Under the pieces are notes generated by a model. That model made no database searches. It was given only the letters and a program-made list of their open reading frames with translations, and was not told the DNA's origin. 64,000 nt of DNA, from NCBI RefSeq assembly GCF_009928425.1, contig NZ_JAABNS010000001.1, positions 2,790,001 through 2,854,000 of the forward strand, read 5' to 3'. Shown here in pieces: positions 33,659-42,595 of this stretch. Source of the stretch: Pseudarthrobacter sp. ATCC 49987 (lineage in GTDB: Bacteria; Actinomycetota; Actinomycetes; Actinomycetales; Micrococcaceae). Made by a program: the position numbers and the translations under genes. How positions within the stretch are numbered: the stretch's first letter is position 1; each line of letters starts with the position of its first letter.

Positions 33659-33703
33659 CGAAACCGTTTACGTAAACCGTTTTCCGAAACCGATTACGTA
33701 ACC
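33659..33703 (+). promoter_or_regulatory. Tandem LacI-type operators upstream of the alpha-glucoside operon
   Basis: CGAAACCG followed by a TTACGTAA palindrome occurs twice, at 33659 and 33685, exactly 26 bases apart. The first palindrome extends to TTTACGTAAA (33667-33676); the second is TTACGTAA at 33694-33701. Such CG-centred palindromes are typical LacI-family operators. They precede the LacI gene by 40 bases, so autorepression is likely. Confidence 0.7.
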
Positions 33704-33743
33704 AACGCAACGGACAACGAAGACACCTCAGGGAGGAGGAACA

Positions 33744-34760
33744 GTGGTCACCATCCGCGATGTCGCCAAGCACGCCGGCGTCTCCCCGGCCACCGTCTCC
33801 CGGGTTGTCAACGGCCTCGTCGGCTACTCCGACGAGACCCGGGAACGGGTCGAGACTGCGGTCAAGAGCCTCAGCTACGAAACGGACTACCTCGCCCGCG
33901 GCCTGAAAACCCGGCAGACGTCCGTGATCGGGCTCCTCGCCCCCATGGTCTCCGACGCCCTGGCCTCCCAGGTCATGCAGGGCGTGGAGGAGGAAGCCCA
34001 GGAACGCGGCTACGCCGTGATGCTTGGCCGCACCGGCGCCAAGTCCGCGTACATCGCCGGCTACCTGCGGACCCTGCGCACCTACCGGGCCGCCGGCGTC
34101 ATCCTCATCTCCGCGGTGATCACGCCGGAGACCAGGCAGCTGCTGGGGCCCCACGTCCCCATCATCTCCGTCGCCATCAGCGACAAGTCCGGCTCCCCCA
34201 GCGTGGCCATCGACGACGACCAGGCAGCCTACGACGCGACCCGTCACCTGCTGCGGCTAGGTCACAGGCGCATCGGCCTGCTGACCGGCGATCCGGCGTC
34301 AATCTACGTCGCACAGCCCCGCCAGCGCGGCTACGCCCGCGCCATGACCGAGGCGAACTGCAACCCGGTCACCGCCACGGGCAGCTTCTTCTACGAAAGC
34401 GGCGCTCAAGGCGTCGACCAGCTCCTGCAGCAGGATCCCGGACTCACCGCGATCTTCGCGATGAGCGACGAGATGGGCGCCGCCGTCGTCAATGAACTGC
34501 AGCGCCGGGGCCTCCGGGTGCCGGAAGACGTCTCCGTCCTGGGCTTCGACAACACCTCCACCTCCCTGCACGTGAACCCGCCGCTGAGCACCATGGCCCA
34601 GCCGCTCGAGGACATGGGACGGATGGCCGTGAAAAAGCTGCTCCGCTCCCGCGACCTGGGGCCGAAGATCATGCCGCACCGGCTGATCGAGCGCGGCTCC
34701 ACCGCGCCGCCGCATCAAACGGCGCCAGATCCGCCCGGCAGCCAAGCACCTTCCAGCTAG
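33744..34760 (+). CDS. LacI-family regulator of the alpha-glucoside operon
   Basis: A 338-residue repressor. The helix-turn-helix is at the N-terminus (VTIRDVAKHAGVSPATVSRV), then the hinge LKTRQTSVIGLLAP and a periplasmic-binding-like sensor with VLGFDNTSTSLHVNPPLSTM. The GTG at 33744 has GGGAGGAGG upstream. It heads the transporter/glucosidase genes and two operator copies lie just upstream. Release by an alpha-glucoside (trehalose, maltose or a relative) is inferred from the operon. Confidence 0.93.
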   Translation: MVTIRDVAKHAGVSPATVSRVVNGLVGYSDETRERVETAVKSLSYETDYLARGLKTRQTSVIGLLAPMVSDALASQVMQGVEEEAQERGYAVMLGRTGAKSAYIAGYLRTLRTYRAAGVILISAVITPETRQLLGPHVPIISVAISDKSGSPSVAIDDDQAAYDATRHLLRLGHRRIGLLTGDPASIYVAQPRQRGYARAMTEANCNPVTATGSFFYESGAQGVDQLLQQDPGLTAIFAMSDEMGAAVVNELQRRGLRVPEDVSVLGFDNTSTSLHVNPPLSTMAQPLEDMGRMAVKKLLRSRDLGPKIMPHRLIERGSTAPPHQTAPDPPGSQAPSS

Positions 34761-34883
34761 CCCCAACAGACCACACCCACCACCGGCGGCAGCCGGCACT
34801 CCCCCGTGCCACAAACCAGGCAGCCGCCGCAGTTCCGCATGCACCAAACCACTTGCACCACCACACATAACAAGGAGCACTAC

Positions 34884-36203
34884 ATGAGGCAGCGCCGCCG
34901 CACCTGGCAGACTCTTCTCGCCACCACCGCAACCCTGACCGTCGCCGCCGTCGCCCTCACCGGCTGCGGCGGGGCCGCCACGGAAGTGAAGAGCACCCCG
35001 AAGGCCGCCGCCGCGTCCTTCGAGGGCAAGGGCCCCATCAACTACGTCTCCAACCGCGACGCCTCCGGTGCCGCGAACAAGAGCATTGACGAGTGGAACG
35101 CCGCCCACCCGGAAGAGAAGGTCACGTTCATCGAACTGCCCGACTCCGCGGACCAGCAGCGCCAGCAGCTCATCCAGAACGCCCAGATCAAGTCGGACAC
35201 CTTCAGCGTGCTGAACCTGGACGTCGTCTGGACCTCCGAATTCGCCGCCAACAAGTGGATCCTGCCGCTGCCGGCCGACGCCGTCCCCACCGACAAGATG
35301 ATCCCGGCCACGGTCAACGCCGCGACCTACCGGGACTCCCTGGTCGGCGCCCCGTACTACACCGACGGCGCCCTGTTCTACTTCCGCTCCGACCTGCTGA
35401 AGGCCGCCGGCATCGCCGCCGCGCCCAAGACCTGGGACGAAATGAAGACCGCCTGCAAGGCGATCCTGGCCCTCCCCGAAGCCGCCGGCATGTCCTGCTA
35501 CGCCGGACAGTTCGACAAGAACGAGGCCCTCACGGTCAACTTCTCCGAAGCCGTGGCCTCCGCCGGCGGCCACATCGTCGACGCCGACGGCAAGCCCACC
35601 GTCAACACCGCCGAGGCCAAGAAGGGCCTGAACCTGCTGGTAGACGGCTTCAAGGACGGAATGTTCCCGTCCGACGCCATCACCTACCTTGAAGAACAGG
35701 GCCGCCGCGCCTTCCAGGACGGCAAAGTGGTCTTCCTGCGCAACTGGCCCTTCGTCTACGCGTCCCTGAGCGCCACCGACGGCTCCAGCAAGGTCAACGG
35801 CAAGTTCGACATCACCTCCATCCCGGGCACCGACGGCCCCGGCGTCTCCACCCTGGGCGGCCGCAGCCTGGCGATCTCCCCGTTCACCCCGAACAAGGCC
35901 ACCGCGCTGGAATTCGTCAAGTTCTTCACCAGCCAGGAGCAGGCGCAGAAGCGCCTCGCCCTGTCCTCCCGCGCCCCGGTCTACGGCGCCCTCTTCGAGG
36001 ACCCCGCCGTCGTCGCCAAGCGCCCGTTCTTCCCCACGCTGCTGACGTCGCTGAACAACGCCCAGCCCCGCCCCAAGGTGGTCCAGTACGGCGCCACCAC
36101 CAAGGCCATCCAGGAAGAGGCCTACGCGGCCATCACCGGCAAGAAGGACACGGACACGGCCCTGAACGACATGCAGGCCAAGCTCGCCGAGCTGTCCAAG
36201 TAG
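34884..36203 (+). CDS. Alpha-glucoside ABC transporter binding lipoprotein (family 1)
   Basis: A 439-residue lipoprotein. The ATG at 34884 follows AAGGAG. The signal sequence ends in the lipobox ALTGC near residue 29. The mature part is a family 1 sugar-binding protein with TFIELPDSADQQRQQLIQNA, VWTSEFAANKWILPL, ALFYFRSDLLKAAGI and LGGRSLAISPF. It resembles ThuE/MalE-like proteins. It delivers substrate to the two permeases downstream. A perfect hairpin separates it from the permease genes and probably sets its higher expression. Confidence 0.93.
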   Translation: MRQRRRTWQTLLATTATLTVAAVALTGCGGAATEVKSTPKAAAASFEGKGPINYVSNRDASGAANKSIDEWNAAHPEEKVTFIELPDSADQQRQQLIQNAQIKSDTFSVLNLDVVWTSEFAANKWILPLPADAVPTDKMIPATVNAATYRDSLVGAPYYTDGALFYFRSDLLKAAGIAAAPKTWDEMKTACKAILALPEAAGMSCYAGQFDKNEALTVNFSEAVASAGGHIVDADGKPTVNTAEAKKGLNLLVDGFKDGMFPSDAITYLEEQGRRAFQDGKVVFLRNWPFVYASLSATDGSSKVNGKFDITSIPGTDGPGVSTLGGRSLAISPFTPNKATALEFVKFFTSQEQAQKRLALSSRAPVYGALFEDPAVVAKRPFFPTLLTSLNNAQPRPKVVQYGATTKAIQEEAYAAITGKKDTDTALNDMQAKLAELSK

Positions 36204-36253
36204 TTCAGCAGTAATCGAGTAACTCAGTAATTCCCCAGCAGTTCAGACCACCC

Positions 36254-36287
36254 GCCTGGCCGGCCGGTTCATCCCGGCCGGCCAGGC
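36254..36287 (+). terminator. Intercistronic hairpin between binding protein and permease genes
   Basis: GCCTGGCCGGCCGG pairs perfectly over 14 bp with CCGGCCGGCCAGGC around a TTCATC loop. No T-tract follows, so rather than full termination it probably attenuates transcription or protects the upstream mRNA, as in malE-malF-type operons. Confidence 0.7.
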
Positions 36288-36315
36288 ACGCTGCAACTCC
36301 AGTTAGGTACCCAGC

Positions 36316-37365
36316 ATGACGACGACGACGACCGTCCCGCCCGCCGGCGCGCAGACCGGCACGCCCCAAGCACCCCGGCCCCGCAAACGCGCCCGGCGCA
36401 CCGCCGGCGAAGGCCGCATGGCCGCGATGCTGCTCTCCCCCACCATCCTGGTGCTGGCCCTAGTGATCGTGTACCCGCTGCTCTCGGCGCTGCACCAGTC
36501 TCTCTACCGCGCCGAATCCGGCCTGGACGCGGACGGCTTCGTCACCGATGTGGATGCCTTCGTGGGCCTGGCCAACTACGCCGACCTGTTCGTCGGCGAA
36601 TCCGGCCGGCGCTTCCTGAACGCCTTCGCCAACACCACGTTCTTCACCGTCACCACGGTCTTCTTCGAAACCGTCCTGGGCCTCTGCCTGGCCCTGGCCA
36701 TGAACCGCGCCTTCCGCGGCCGGTCCTTCCTACGCGCCAGCATCCTGGTCCCGTGGGCCGTCCCCACCGCCGTCTCCGGCCTGCTGTGGCGCTGGATCTT
36801 CCAGTCCGACGGCATCGCCAACACCCTCATCGGCAGCGAAATCCTCTGGACCGCCGAGGGTGACGCGTCCAAGCTCGCCGTGATCGTCGCCGAAGTCTGG
36901 AAGACCGCCCCGTTCATCGGCCTGCTGGTCCTCGCCGGCATGCAGGTCATCCCCGGCGAAGTCTACGAAGCTGCCAAGATCGACGGCGCCGGCTGGTGGC
37001 GCCAGCTCGGCTCCATCACTCTCCCACTGGTCAAACCCACCCTGCTGGTGGCCGTGCTCTTCCGCATGCTCGACGCCCTGCGCATGTTCGACCTGCCCTT
37101 CGTGCTGATCGGCCCCGGCAAGGAATCCGTGGAAACCCTCTCCATGCTCGCCTGGGACGAATCCAACCAGCTCCGCTACGGCTCCGCCTCCGCGTTCGCC
37201 GTCATGCTCTTCCTGTACGTCGCCGTCGTCGCAATCGTGTTTGTGAAGGTGCTCGGCGCCGACGTCACCGGCGCCAAGGAACTGAAGCTGCTCTCGAAGA
37301 AAAACGCGAAGAAGTCCCGCACCCAGGCCAACTCCGAACAGAAGAAGGCCGAGGCCACCCGATGA
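36316..37365 (+). CDS. Sugar ABC transporter permease (MalF/ThuF-like)
   Basis: A 349-residue integral-membrane subunit with about six helices. The N-terminus is polar and basic. The coupling loop is PGEVYEAAKIDGAGWWRQLG, the EAA motif contacting the ATPase. A lysine-rich C-terminal tail is present. The stop overlaps the next permease start as ATGA. No ATPase gene lies in this operon, so the transporter must borrow a shared MsmK-like ATPase encoded elsewhere. Confidence 0.93.
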   Translation: MTTTTTVPPAGAQTGTPQAPRPRKRARRTAGEGRMAAMLLSPTILVLALVIVYPLLSALHQSLYRAESGLDADGFVTDVDAFVGLANYADLFVGESGRRFLNAFANTTFFTVTTVFFETVLGLCLALAMNRAFRGRSFLRASILVPWAVPTAVSGLLWRWIFQSDGIANTLIGSEILWTAEGDASKLAVIVAEVWKTAPFIGLLVLAGMQVIPGEVYEAAKIDGAGWWRQLGSITLPLVKPTLLVAVLFRMLDALRMFDLPFVLIGPGKESVETLSMLAWDESNQLRYGSASAFAVMLFLYVAVVAIVFVKVLGADVTGAKELKLLSKKNAKKSRTQANSEQKKAEATR

Positions 37366-38279
37366 CCATCTCCGACCTCCGCAACGCTGCAGCCGACGCC
37401 GGCGCCGTCGCCCCCGACGCACGCACCGCCGTCGTACCCAAAAAACCGAAAGCGCAGCGCACCTGGCGCTCCTACAGTGTCTACGCCGGCCTGGCGCTGA
37501 TCTTCGCCTACTGCCTGGCCCCGTTCTACTGGATGCTGGTCTCCAGCCTGCGCCGCACCGCGGACATCTTCGACAACACCCTGCTGCCGGCCCCGTTCTC
37601 GCTGGAGAACTACACCAAGGTCTTCGACGGCTCCACGATGTTCGGCCAGGCGCTGCTGAACTCCCTGATCGTCGCCGGCACCACCACGGCGTTCGCGCTG
37701 GTCCTGGGCATCTTCGCCGCCTACGCCATCTCCCGGCTGAACTTCCGCTTCAAATCGGTGATCCTCGGCGTCATCATCGCCACCTCGATGTTCCCCGGCA
37801 TCTCCGTGGTGGTCCCGCTGCTGCGGCTCTTCACGGACATCGGCTGGATCAACACCTACCAGGCGATGATCGTGCCCAACCTGTCCTTCGCGATCCCGCT
37901 GGCGGTCTGGAACCTCACCACGTTCATGAAGGCCCTGCCGTTCGACCTCGAGGAAGCCGCCATGATCGACGGCTGCACCAAGTGGCAGGCGTTCCGCAAG
38001 GTCCTGCTCCCGCTGGCCGCGCCGGGCGTCTTCACCACCGCGATCCTGACGTTCATCCACAGCTGGAACGAGTTCATCATCGCCCTGTCCATGGTCAACG
38101 ACCCGCGGATCCAGACCGCCACGGTCGCGATCTCCAAGTTCACCGGCGCCACCGAATTCCAGGCGCCGTTCGGCGAGCAGATGGCCGCCGGCGTGATCGT
38201 CACCGTACCGTTGGTCATTATGGTGCTGATCTTCCAGCGGCGGATCGTCGAAGGCCTCACCGCGGGCGCCAGCAAATGA
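37362..38279 (+). CDS. Sugar ABC transporter permease (MalG/ThuG-like)
   Basis: Second permease, 305 residues. The ATG at 37362 overlaps the previous stop as ATGA, and the protein begins MTISDLRNAAADAG. The coupling loop is FDLEEAAMIDGCTKWQAFRK. About six helices are predicted. Its stop in turn overlaps the glucosidase start as ATGA, so transport and hydrolysis genes are translationally linked. Confidence 0.93.
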   Translation: MTISDLRNAAADAGAVAPDARTAVVPKKPKAQRTWRSYSVYAGLALIFAYCLAPFYWMLVSSLRRTADIFDNTLLPAPFSLENYTKVFDGSTMFGQALLNSLIVAGTTTAFALVLGIFAAYAISRLNFRFKSVILGVIIATSMFPGISVVVPLLRLFTDIGWINTYQAMIVPNLSFAIPLAVWNLTTFMKALPFDLEEAAMIDGCTKWQAFRKVLLPLAAPGVFTTAILTFIHSWNEFIIALSMVNDPRIQTATVAISKFTGATEFQAPFGEQMAAGVIVTVPLVIMVLIFQRRIVEGLTAGASK

Positions 38280-39997
38280 GCCCTGTTGAATCGACGGCCC
38301 AGGCGCCCTCCGCTGAGTGGTGGCAGTCCGCCGTCATCTACCAGGTCTATCCGCGCTCGTTCGCCGACGGCGACGGCGACGGCGTGGGCGACCTCGCCGG
38401 TCTGACCTCCCGGCTACCGTACATCGCCTCGCTCGGCGTCGACGGCATCTGGATGACTCCGTTCCAGCCCTCCCCGCAGGTGGACCAGGGCTACGACGTG
38501 TCCGACTACTGCGGCGTGGACCCGCTGTTCGGCACCATGGAACAGTTCGATACTTTGCTGGAACTGGCGCACTCGCTGGGCCTGCGGATCCTGCTCGACG
38601 TCGTCCCCAACCACTGCTCCTCGGAGCACCCGCTGTTCCAGGCTGCGCTGGCGGCCGGTCCGGGCTCGCCGGAGCGGGACATGTTCCACTTTGTCCCGGG
38701 GCCAAAGGACATGTCCGACGGCGCCGGCAGTAACGTCGCCAGCGACGTCGCGCCGAACAACTGGCAGAGCGTCTTCGGCGGCCGCGCCTGGAGCCGCGCC
38801 ACCGCCGGCTCCGGGACGGACACCGACTGGTACCTGCACCTGTTCTCCCCCGAGCAGCCGGACTGGAACTGGCGGAACCCCGCCGTCGGCGACTACTTCG
38901 ACGGCGTGCTGCGCTTCTGGTTCGACAAGGGCGTGGACGGCCTCCGGATCGACGTCGCCCATGCCCTGTTCAAGGCCGACGGCTTGCCGGACTCGCCCTC
39001 CGAGGGCGGCGTGGTGGACGGGCTGCGGTCCAACCCGCAGGTCTCGGACCAAGAGGAAGTCCACGAGGTCTACCGCCGCTGGCGCACCCTGGCCGAGAAG
39101 TATGAGCCGCACCGCCTGCTGGTGGGCGAGGTCAACCTCGAACCGGCCCGCGCCGCCCGCTACACCCGGGCCGATGAGATGCAGCAGGCGTTCGCCTTCG
39201 CGTTCGTGAAGCTCGGCTGGGACCCGGAGGCCTGGGCCGCCGTCGGGAACGAACTCGAGGCCGCCCGCCGGCTCCACGGCGCCACCCCCACCTGGGCGCT
39301 GGAAAACCACGACATCGTCCGCTCCGTCACCCGCTTCGGCGGCGGCGAGGTGGGCGCACTGCGTGCCCGCGCCGCGCTGGTTGCCCTGCTGGGGCTGCCC
39401 GGCCCGGCGTACCTCTACCAGGGCCAGGAACTCGGGCTGCCCGAGGTCATCGTCCCGTCCGAGGCCCGGGTGGATCCCATGTGGGCCCGCGGCGGCGTCT
39501 GCCGCGACGGCGCCCGCGTCCCGCTGGCCTGGACCGAGGACGCGGCGCTGAACCACGGCTTCTCGCTCACCGAGAGCGCAGCGGCACCGTGGCTCCCGCT
39601 GCCCGCGGACTGGGGCAGGCACGCGATCGAACTCCAGCGGCAGGACCCGGGGTCCCAGCTGGCGCTGGCCATCAGAGCGCTGGAGATGCGCCGGCTGCTC
39701 TGGAAAAACGAAGTCTTCGGCCCGGACGACGGCGGCACCTGGCGCGTCGAAGCTGGCAACCTACTGATCTGCGAACGCAGTGATGACTTCTTCGTCGCTG
39801 TCGCGATGGGCACCCAACCGGTGCCGCTACCCGCGGGAACCGTACTGCTTAGCGCTGCGCCGCTGGCCGAGGACGGCTGGCTGCAGCCGAACAACGCCGC
39901 GTGGGTGCTGCGAGACCAAGCCCAGTCCGTTCGGGGCCGCCCGCGTTCCAGACACACCCCCGTTGCGCTATCACTTGAAGCTGCTATCAGCGGCTGA
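38276..39997 (+). CDS. GH13 alpha-glucosidase
   Basis: Cytoplasmic glycoside hydrolase of 573 residues that releases glucose from imported alpha-glucosides. The GH13 regions are in order: DVVPNHCSSEH near residue 108, GLRIDVAHAL near 222 with the nucleophile aspartate, LVGEVN near 282 with the acid/base glutamate, and ENHDIVRS near 344. The opening IYQVYPRSFADGDGDGVGDL is typical of oligo-1,6-/alpha-glucosidases. Coupling to the sugar permeases by ATGA confirms the pathway. The preferred linkage cannot be told. Confidence 0.93.
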   Translation: MSPVESTAQAPSAEWWQSAVIYQVYPRSFADGDGDGVGDLAGLTSRLPYIASLGVDGIWMTPFQPSPQVDQGYDVSDYCGVDPLFGTMEQFDTLLELAHSLGLRILLDVVPNHCSSEHPLFQAALAAGPGSPERDMFHFVPGPKDMSDGAGSNVASDVAPNNWQSVFGGRAWSRATAGSGTDTDWYLHLFSPEQPDWNWRNPAVGDYFDGVLRFWFDKGVDGLRIDVAHALFKADGLPDSPSEGGVVDGLRSNPQVSDQEEVHEVYRRWRTLAEKYEPHRLLVGEVNLEPARAARYTRADEMQQAFAFAFVKLGWDPEAWAAVGNELEAARRLHGATPTWALENHDIVRSVTRFGGGEVGALRARAALVALLGLPGPAYLYQGQELGLPEVIVPSEARVDPMWARGGVCRDGARVPLAWTEDAALNHGFSLTESAAAPWLPLPADWGRHAIELQRQDPGSQLALAIRALEMRRLLWKNEVFGPDDGGTWRVEAGNLLICERSDDFFVAVAMGTQPVPLPAGTVLLSAAPLAEDGWLQPNNAAWVLRDQAQSVRGRPRSRHTPVALSLEAAISG

Positions 39998-40026
39998 GAA
40001 CGACCACAGGTGATAGCGCAAACGGG
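39961..40026. repeat. Long-armed inverted repeat at the 3' end of the glucosidase gene
   Basis: CGTTGCGCTATCACTT (39961-39976, inside the last codons of the glucosidase) is nearly the reverse complement of AGGTGATAGCGCAAACGGG (40008-40026), with about 31 bases between. It may act as a terminator stem, but the specific arm sequence and lack of a T-tract also fit a site left by an inserted element. Confidence 0.55.
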
Positions 40027-40227
40027 ATCACGTTCCGTCACCAAACAACCTCTTGCCAACATGGAGGTACCCCGACGATCCTGCCTGCTTCATGCCCAAC
40101 TCGCCGGATACTCGAACGAAAGAACAACGAGTGGGCACCCGTGATTGAGTGCGCTCAGAGCGCGACTAGTGCGGAGTCACTCGCTGGAGCGCACGAGTAC
40201 TAATTCCCCAGGCACAAGTGAGGACCA

Positions 40228-41826
40228 ATGTCGGATTCGGATACAGATGAGCAGGCTGGCGTGTCCACCCGGATCAGCGTCTTCAACCTCGACCCGGTCG
40301 AGCAGTCGAAGCTGTGGTTGCAGGTCGGGCCGACCGAGGCGAGGCGGATACTTGTCGGGGTCTTGCGCGCCGCGCTGCTCTTCGGCGGCACGGTCGTCGT
40401 CGACCGCAATCAGCTCCTTGAGGGGATATTCTTCATTGCCATGCCTCCGGAGCGCTTGGCCTGGCACCTCGGATTAGAGCCGGGAGCGCCGCTTCCGATC
40501 GAAGTGCAACTGCTGCCGGCGCCATCCAGCCCGTCGACAGTATCGGGACCATGGGAACTCGCCGACGGACAGAAACGCTGGGGCGTCGACGACGATCTAG
40601 TGACGGCAATAGAGGCGAATCACGCGGCGATCCGTGACGACCTCCACCGGGTATCGTCTCCGCTCATCGCCCTGACCGGCGGAGCCTACGAACGTGCCTC
40701 GGATGCAAGCCAGAGGTCCCATTCGTCCTCCGGTGCAAAGTTCGATGAGGCGTGGCGCGTTTCGGACCCGGTCGTGGTGCCACAGGCTCTCTGGGCCGAG
40801 CGGGACATTGGAGTGGCGAAAAAAGTGCGGGAGAGCGGCCGGAGCGCCTGGGTCGAGGCAATGCGGGACGGGCGCGTCCAGGTCCGCAGCAGCGCCAGCC
40901 TGGGACCGAATCCGCTTGGACCCGAGCTCGATTCCGAGCTTCCCCCGAACGATGATCAGCTCCCGGAGGTGGATGAACTCGTTGCCGCGCTGATGAATCT
41001 CGAGTATGCGAACGATGCTGACCGGCGCAAGACCGCTCCCTGCCTGGTGGTGCACTCGGGCGGTGCCGAGCCATGTCAGAGAGCCCATGTGACGACTCGG
41101 TCCCTTGTGACTCGGTGGCTTGACGGCGAGCACGTGGAACTATTGAACCCGTCGCAACTGCCGGACTCCCTGCAGCATGACGAGTTGGCGGTGCACCGCA
41201 GCTCTGCACTCGGCTGGTGGACACTTGCCTACAACCGTGCCATCTGCAATCGGGACGACCTGAGGTTGCTCACTATCTTTAACGCGCTGCCGTCGCCCTC
41301 GGGCATCCGTGGCGACGATGCCGAGGCTGCCGAGCTCGCCTGGGGACTCCGGCGGCCTAAGGAGAGAATCAGCGCCCGGATGCGCGCGCGCCTTCGACGC
41401 CGGTCGCGGTCCTCGGTCGCGAGCACTCTGCCTATCGCTGGCGATGTTGTCACGCGCCTCGCGGCATTCACGCCCGCCGAGTACTCACGGCTTCAGGCGT
41501 TCGATGCTGTTGGCTCGCGCGAGTTGTTGCGTAACCCGGGGCGGCGGTCGCTCTTCGACCTCGTCGTCGCTATCGACGAGATCGCCGGTGACACGACGTC
41601 ACGATCCCGGCGGATGCGGTCGACGATGCTGCGTGCCGCCGTCGTCACCATCGGTGGGCTCGCGGTGGTGCTTTACGACAACGGGGTCATCGCCCTTACC
41701 GGCCCAGTGTGGGCGATCATCGCATTCGTTGCCGCTGCTCTCCTCGCGGCACCCTGGTCGGATCTTGGCAGCCTTCGCCGCATGAGCGGCTCTCAGTTGC
41801 AGTCCCCCCTTCGGTTCAAGGCATGA
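40228..41826 (+). CDS. Unrecognised protein with C-terminal two-helix membrane anchor, coupled to NUDIX gene
   Basis: A 532-residue protein with no family I recognise. The ATG at 40228 has GAGGA close upstream. The first 480 residues are soluble and rich in Asp, Arg and Pro. They include SSPLIALTGGAYERASDA and a stretch with NRAICNRDDLRLLTIFNALP. A basic segment (ISARMRARLRRRSRSS) follows near 390. Two hydrophobic helices close the protein (LRAAVVTIGGLAVVLY and GPVWAIIAFVAAALLAA). The stop overlaps the NUDIX start as ATGA, so the two proteins are made together. Both sides of the unit look mobile. Confidence 0.75.
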   Translation: MSDSDTDEQAGVSTRISVFNLDPVEQSKLWLQVGPTEARRILVGVLRAALLFGGTVVVDRNQLLEGIFFIAMPPERLAWHLGLEPGAPLPIEVQLLPAPSSPSTVSGPWELADGQKRWGVDDDLVTAIEANHAAIRDDLHRVSSPLIALTGGAYERASDASQRSHSSSGAKFDEAWRVSDPVVVPQALWAERDIGVAKKVRESGRSAWVEAMRDGRVQVRSSASLGPNPLGPELDSELPPNDDQLPEVDELVAALMNLEYANDADRRKTAPCLVVHSGGAEPCQRAHVTTRSLVTRWLDGEHVELLNPSQLPDSLQHDELAVHRSSALGWWTLAYNRAICNRDDLRLLTIFNALPSPSGIRGDDAEAAELAWGLRRPKERISARMRARLRRRSRSSVASTLPIAGDVVTRLAAFTPAEYSRLQAFDAVGSRELLRNPGRRSLFDLVVAIDEIAGDTTSRSRRMRSTMLRAAVVTIGGLAVVLYDNGVIALTGPVWAIIAFVAAALLAAPWSDLGSLRRMSGSQLQSPLRFKA

Positions 41827-42362
41827 CGGCGGCCCGCCGCTGGCGCGACGTCTGGACGGCACCCGGAGAACGGCTCTTCGTGCAGGCGCGCGACGAGGAA
41901 GGTTGGACTCGTCACAGGATCCTGTCGAATTCCGAAGGTGACGGGGCCGTTGCCGTCGTCGTCGACGGATCACGGGTCTTGTTCATTGACGCGGAACGCC
42001 CTGCAATCGGGAGGAATCTGTGGGAACTGCCGCGCGGACAGGCCGACGCCGCGGACGGATCCCCGGAGGCGACGGCTGCACGGGAACTTCTCGAAGAGAC
42101 CGGTCTGATCTCGGTTGAGTCCCGCCTGCTCGGCCAGATCTGGGCGGAGAGCGGCCTGAGCGGGGATGCGGTGAACGTCGTGCAAGTCCGCGTCGATCCT
42201 CTTGCCAGGCGGGCCGTTGCGGAATATTCGGCGCTGCGGTGGATTGATATGCACCGGATCAGTCAGGAGATAGCCGACGACCAGATCCGTGACGGCATCA
42301 GCATTGCCGCCCTCGCGCTCGCGTGGGCGAAAGGCCAGCTCAATACTGCATCACCCGCCTAG
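41823..42362 (+). CDS. NUDIX hydrolase
   Basis: A 179-residue nucleoside-diphosphate-X hydrolase. The start ATG at 41823 overlaps the upstream stop as ATGA. The NUDIX box is recognisable as GSPEATAARELLEETGL with the REx2EExG core, preceded by LWELPRG as in ADP-sugar/ADP-ribose pyrophosphatases. Substrates of this branch include ADP-ribose and related dinucleotides. Coupling to a membrane-anchored unknown protein is unusual and suggests a shared signalling or protective role. Confidence 0.9.
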   Translation: MTAARRWRDVWTAPGERLFVQARDEEGWTRHRILSNSEGDGAVAVVVDGSRVLFIDAERPAIGRNLWELPRGQADAADGSPEATAARELLEETGLISVESRLLGQIWAESGLSGDAVNVVQVRVDPLARRAVAEYSALRWIDMHRISQEIADDQIRDGISIAALALAWAKGQLNTASPA

Positions 42363-42508
42363 AGCGTCGAGCCAAGTGCCCTAAATACCTCGACGCGCGG
42401 GCCAGCTGACAGACGGACCTAGGCGTGTGCCGATGCAACAAGGACCAAGATGCGCCACAGCTGCAGCGCGCACCAAGCCGCGCGCCGGCGCTCTCTCCGA
42501 TGGCACGA

Positions 42509-42555
42509 AAAAGGAGGCCGATGACGACACCCAGTGTCGCCGTCGGCCTCCTTTT
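42509..42555. terminator. Bidirectional intrinsic terminator
   Basis: AAAAGGAGGCCGA pairs with TCGGCCTCCTTTT over 13 bp, enclosing a second small stem (GACAC/GTGTC). T-tracts occur on both strands, so it can end both the plus-strand NUDIX operon and the minus-strand repeat-protein gene. Confidence 0.92.
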
Positions 42556-42595
42556 AATGCCCGGCGGTGGTGCTGCCCCCGCATGGGGCTGGACC

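Noticed and set aside
33601..33703. TTACGTAA palindromes as a replication or attachment site
   Set aside because: Two spaced copies directly before a LacI gene are better explained as operators; no DnaA boxes or integrase gene nearby.
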